7,803 bases of DNA, from positions 1-7,803 of the forward strand of contig JAUHVN010000125.1 of the NCBI GenBank assembly GCA_030425055.1, written 5' to 3'. Below the pieces are notes generated by a model, which was not told the DNA's origin, ran no database searches, and saw nothing but the letters and a program-made list of their open reading frames with translations. This document shows, in pieces, positions 5,919 through 7,803 of the stretch (positions are counted from its first letter, which is position 1; each line of letters opens with the position of its first letter). The translations under genes and the position numbers were made by a program. This DNA comes from Actinomycetes bacterium (GTDB lineage: Bacteria; Actinomycetota; Actinomycetes; Actinomycetales; Microbacteriaceae).

Positions 5919-7031
5919 ATGTCCACCATCACCGATGCGCCCGTGGCCGAGGAAGCCGCCGGGCAGCACGAGCCGGATGCCGCGGCCGACGCCTTCGCCG
6001 AGCGCGTGATGACCGCCGGCCTCGGCTGGTTCGAGCTCATGTCGATCCACCTCGGCTCGCAGCTGGGCTGGTACGCCGAACTGGACAGGTCCGAGGGGCT
6101 CACGCCTGCGGAACTGGCCGGCGCGACCTCGACCAGCGCCCGCTACGCGCGGGAATGGCTCGAACACCAGACCGTGAGCGGGATCGTCCTGGTCGACGAC
6201 CCCGATCGGGTCGACCGCCGGTACCGCCTCGCCCCCGGCGTCTCGACCGTGCTGCTCGACACGTCGAGCCTGTCGTACCTCGAGCCGCTGGCGCGGTTCG
6301 CGGCGGCGGTGGCGGGGGCCACCGACCGCATCATCGACGCGTACCGCACCGATGGGGGCGTGAGCTGGGACGAGCTCGGACGCCATGCGCGCGAGGCGCA
6401 GGCCGATATGAACCGCCCGTGGTTCGACGGCATGCCGGCGCTGCTGGCGGATCTGCCGCACGTCGAGGCCGCCCTGTCGACTCCGGGCGCTCGCATCGCC
6501 GACGTGGGATGCGGTGCTGGGTGGTCGGCGATCGCCCTCGCGCAGCGGCACCCCCACCTTCAGGTGGTCGGTGTCGACGTCGACGCGCCGTCGATCGAGC
6601 TGGCGCGTGCCAACGCCGAAGCGCAGGGCGTGGCCGACCGCGTCGCCTTCATCGAAGCGGATGCGGCTCAGCTGGCCGGGCTCGGACCCTTCGACGCGGT
6701 CTTCGCGTTCGAGTGCATCCACGACATGCCCGATCCGGTCGCGGTGCTCGGCGCGATGCGCGAAGCCGCGAAGGACGGCGCACCGGCGATCGTGATGGAC
6801 GAGGCCACAGCCGAGCGCTTCACCCCCGACGCCGGCGAACTCGAGCAGCTGCTGTACGGACTGAGCCTGTTCGTGTGCCTGCCCGACGGGAAGTCCACGC
6901 GACCGAGCGTCGAGACGGGCACCGTCATGCGCCCCGCCACGCTGCGGACGTACGCCCGCAGCGCGGGATGGTCCGACGTGCGCACCGTCATCCCCGAGTT
7001 CGGGCTCTGGCGCTTCTACGAGCTCACGTGA
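5919..7031 (+). CDS. Class I SAM-dependent methyltransferase with N-terminal winged helix (Rv2258c-like)
   Basis: Predicted small-molecule methyltransferase of 370 residues, substrate unknown. Residues about 25-110 form a winged-helix-like domain of the kind found in O-methyltransferases (GWFELMSIHLGSQLGWYAEL, LTPAELAGATSTSARYAREW, LEHQTVSGIVLVDD, YRLAPGVSTVLL). The Rossmann-fold SAM domain follows: motif I DVGCGAGWSAIALA (195-208), acidic residue D220 ending HLQVVGVD, ADRVAFIEADAAQL (239-252), and FDAVFAFECIHDMPDPVAVL (258-277) with H268-D269. The overall architecture and length resemble Mycobacterium tuberculosis Rv2258c, which carries the same winged-helix plus methyltransferase layout. 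There is no NPPY/DPPY motif, so a DNA-adenine or cytosine-N4 methyltransferase is unlikely. The start at 5919 is fixed by GAAGGAGAG (5906-5914), one of three strong Shine-Dalgarno sequences in this window. It is probably controlled by the upstream LuxR-type protein. The first 20 residues are a disordered, acidic, alanine-rich leader. Confidence 0.88.
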   Translation: MSTITDAPVAEEAAGQHEPDAAADAFAERVMTAGLGWFELMSIHLGSQLGWYAELDRSEGLTPAELAGATSTSARYAREWLEHQTVSGIVLVDDPDRVDRRYRLAPGVSTVLLDTSSLSYLEPLARFAAAVAGATDRIIDAYRTDGGVSWDELGRHAREAQADMNRPWFDGMPALLADLPHVEAALSTPGARIADVGCGAGWSAIALAQRHPHLQVVGVDVDAPSIELARANAEAQGVADRVAFIEADAAQLAGLGPFDAVFAFECIHDMPDPVAVLGAMREAAKDGAPAIVMDEATAERFTPDAGELEQLLYGLSLFVCLPDGKSTRPSVETGTVMRPATLRTYARSAGWSDVRTVIPEFGLWRFYELT

Positions 7032-7037
7032 GCCCCC

Positions 7038-7082
7038 GCATCCGCCCATTCCCGCACATCACGCGCGAGAATGGGCGGATGC
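7038..7082. repeat. 14-bp perfect inverted repeat spanning the next start codon
   Basis: GCATCCGCCCATTC (7038-7051) and GAATGGGCGGATGC (7069-7082) are exact inverted copies separated by 17 bases. The left arm begins seven bases after the methyltransferase stop, so the structure could act as its terminator (no T-run follows). The right arm contains the ATG (7079-7081) and the -10-like GAGAAT (7067-7072) of the following gene, so as DNA it could be an operator for that gene, and in read-through mRNA it would bury the start codon. Confidence 0.6.
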
Positions 7083-7803
7083 CGCAGCCCGCCGACGACG
7101 CCGACGCGCTCGACGCGATCGCCGCCGAGCTGTACGCCGTCGTGCCGGCCGAGTTCACCACCGCGCGCAACAGCGGGGCGGCGCTCGCCGACCCCGCGCT
7201 CGCCAAGCGGGTGAAGGCCCTGCGCAAACCCGTCGTGGCCGCGTGGACCGTCGACCTGCTCGCGAGAGAGGGGCAGCTGGGCGACGCCCTCGACCTCGCG
7301 GCGGCGCTGCGCGAAGCGCAGGACGACCTCGACGCCGCCGAGCTCGCGCGGCTGGGCCGTCAGCGTCGCCAGCTGGTGGCCGCGCTGGCGGCGCAGGCGG
7401 TCGACCTCGCCGCCGATCGCGGCGTGACGGTGAGCGCCGCGGGTGCCGAAGACGTCCGCAAGACCATCAACGCCGCGGTGATGGATGCCGCCGCCGCGGC
7501 GGCCGTCATGACGGCGCGGCTCGTCGCACCGCTCGAGGCCGGCGCGATCGACGACGAGACGCTCGCCGCCGCTGTCGGCGGATCCGTGCCGGGCGTCGTC
7601 GCGGCGCCGCCGGCCGACGACCTCGCCGAGCGTCGGGCGCGCAAGGCCGCCGAGAAGGCGGCGCGCGAGGCTGAGCGCGCCGCGAACGAGGCCGAGCGCG
7701 AGCACGGCAAGATCGTCGCGCGGCGCGACACCGCACGGGAGCGCGTCGACCACCTGCGCGAACGCATCTACGACCTGCGGAGAGACCTCGCCCGCCTGGA
7801 GTC
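7079..7803 (+). CDS. Conserved actinobacterial alanine-rich coiled-coil protein, unknown function (partial)
   Basis: An open frame from the ATG at 7079 runs without a stop to the window edge (241 codons visible). I recognise the N-terminal pattern of a protein common in high-GC actinobacteria but know of no assigned function: ALDAIAAELYAVVPAEFTTA, then LADPALAKRVKALRKPVVAA followed by WTVDLLARE (roughly residues 10-65), a FTxxR / VKxLRKPxxAAW type signature. After it come helices rich in Ala, Arg, Asp and Glu, an AEDVRKTINAAVMDAAAAAA segment (about 123-142), and from about residue 181 a charged coiled coil (ERRARKAAEKAAREAERAAN, continuing past RERVDHLRERIYDLRRDLAR). No signal peptide or membrane segment is seen. 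There is no good Shine-Dalgarno; GAGAAT lies six bases before the ATG, and the start lies inside a 14-bp inverted repeat. An upstream ATG at 7071 is in another frame and does not serve this gene. Codon use (GC-ending) matches the neighbours. Confidence 0.8.
   Translation, partial: MPQPADDADALDAIAAELYAVVPAEFTTARNSGAALADPALAKRVKALRKPVVAAWTVDLLAREGQLGDALDLAAALREAQDDLDAAELARLGRQRRQLVAALAAQAVDLAADRGVTVSAAGAEDVRKTINAAVMDAAAAAAVMTARLVAPLEAGAIDDETLAAAVGGSVPGVVAAPPADDLAERRARKAAEKAAREAERAANEAEREHGKIVARRDTARERVDHLRERIYDLRRDLARLE

Noticed and set aside
5919..7031. DNA methyltransferase of a restriction-modification or phage-defence system
   Set aside because: No NPPY/DPPY or PCQ motif, no target-recognition domain and no nuclease partner nearby; the winged-helix plus class I layout fits small-molecule methyltransferases.
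5697..7049. Minus-strand open frame (450 residues) opposite the methyltransferase gene
   Set aside because: It mirrors the codon positions of a gene with clear SAM motifs, and its composition is typical of a shadow frame.

Overview
The window is GC-rich, compact DNA that looks like a high-GC actinobacterium, most probably in or near Microbacteriaceae (Microbacterium/Agromyces-like). The reasons are strong GC preference at third codon positions, frequent GGATGC/GCATCC hexamers, several starts that look leaderless, and the style of the xylose genes. The lineage is an inference from sequence style; no marker gene is present.

Layout. Bases 1-628 (minus strand) encode the N-terminal half of a LacI-family regulator. 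It is clear up to about residue 185, then continues in frame into about 26 residues that do not look like LacI. A 104-base divergent control region (629-732) follows. Next come xylA (xylose isomerase, 733-1923) and xylB (xylulokinase, 2032-3372) on the plus strand, separated by 108 bases that hold a 78-base segment with inverted-repeat ends. xylB lacks the usual C-terminal tail, and ten bases after its stop a small alarmone synthetase of the RelA/SpoT superfamily starts (3383-4108). After a GC hairpin comes a 534-residue LuxR-type regulator with a helical-repeat body (4171-5775). It is followed by a 143-base spacer with a 20-bp palindrome and then a winged-helix plus class I SAM methyltransferase of the Rv2258c type (5919-7031). 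The last gene (7079 to the window end) is a conserved actinobacterial alanine-rich coiled-coil protein of unknown function, cut by the window edge.

How the genes work together. XylA converts D-xylose to D-xylulose and XylB phosphorylates it to xylulose 5-phosphate for the pentose phosphate pathway. The divergent LacI-type gene is the obvious candidate repressor. The alarmone synthetase makes (p)ppGpp-type nucleotides and may be partly co-transcribed with xylB. The LuxR-type regulator and the methyltransferase look like a regulator-target pair; what they sense or modify cannot be read from the sequence.

No CRISPR array, rRNA, tRNA, complete insertion sequence or obvious defence system was seen. 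The points most worth a second look are the in-frame LacI/foreign junction at the left edge, the transposon-end-like inverted repeat between xylA and xylB, the palindrome with a third half-site upstream of the methyltransferase gene, and the 14-bp inverted repeat that covers the start codon of the last gene.
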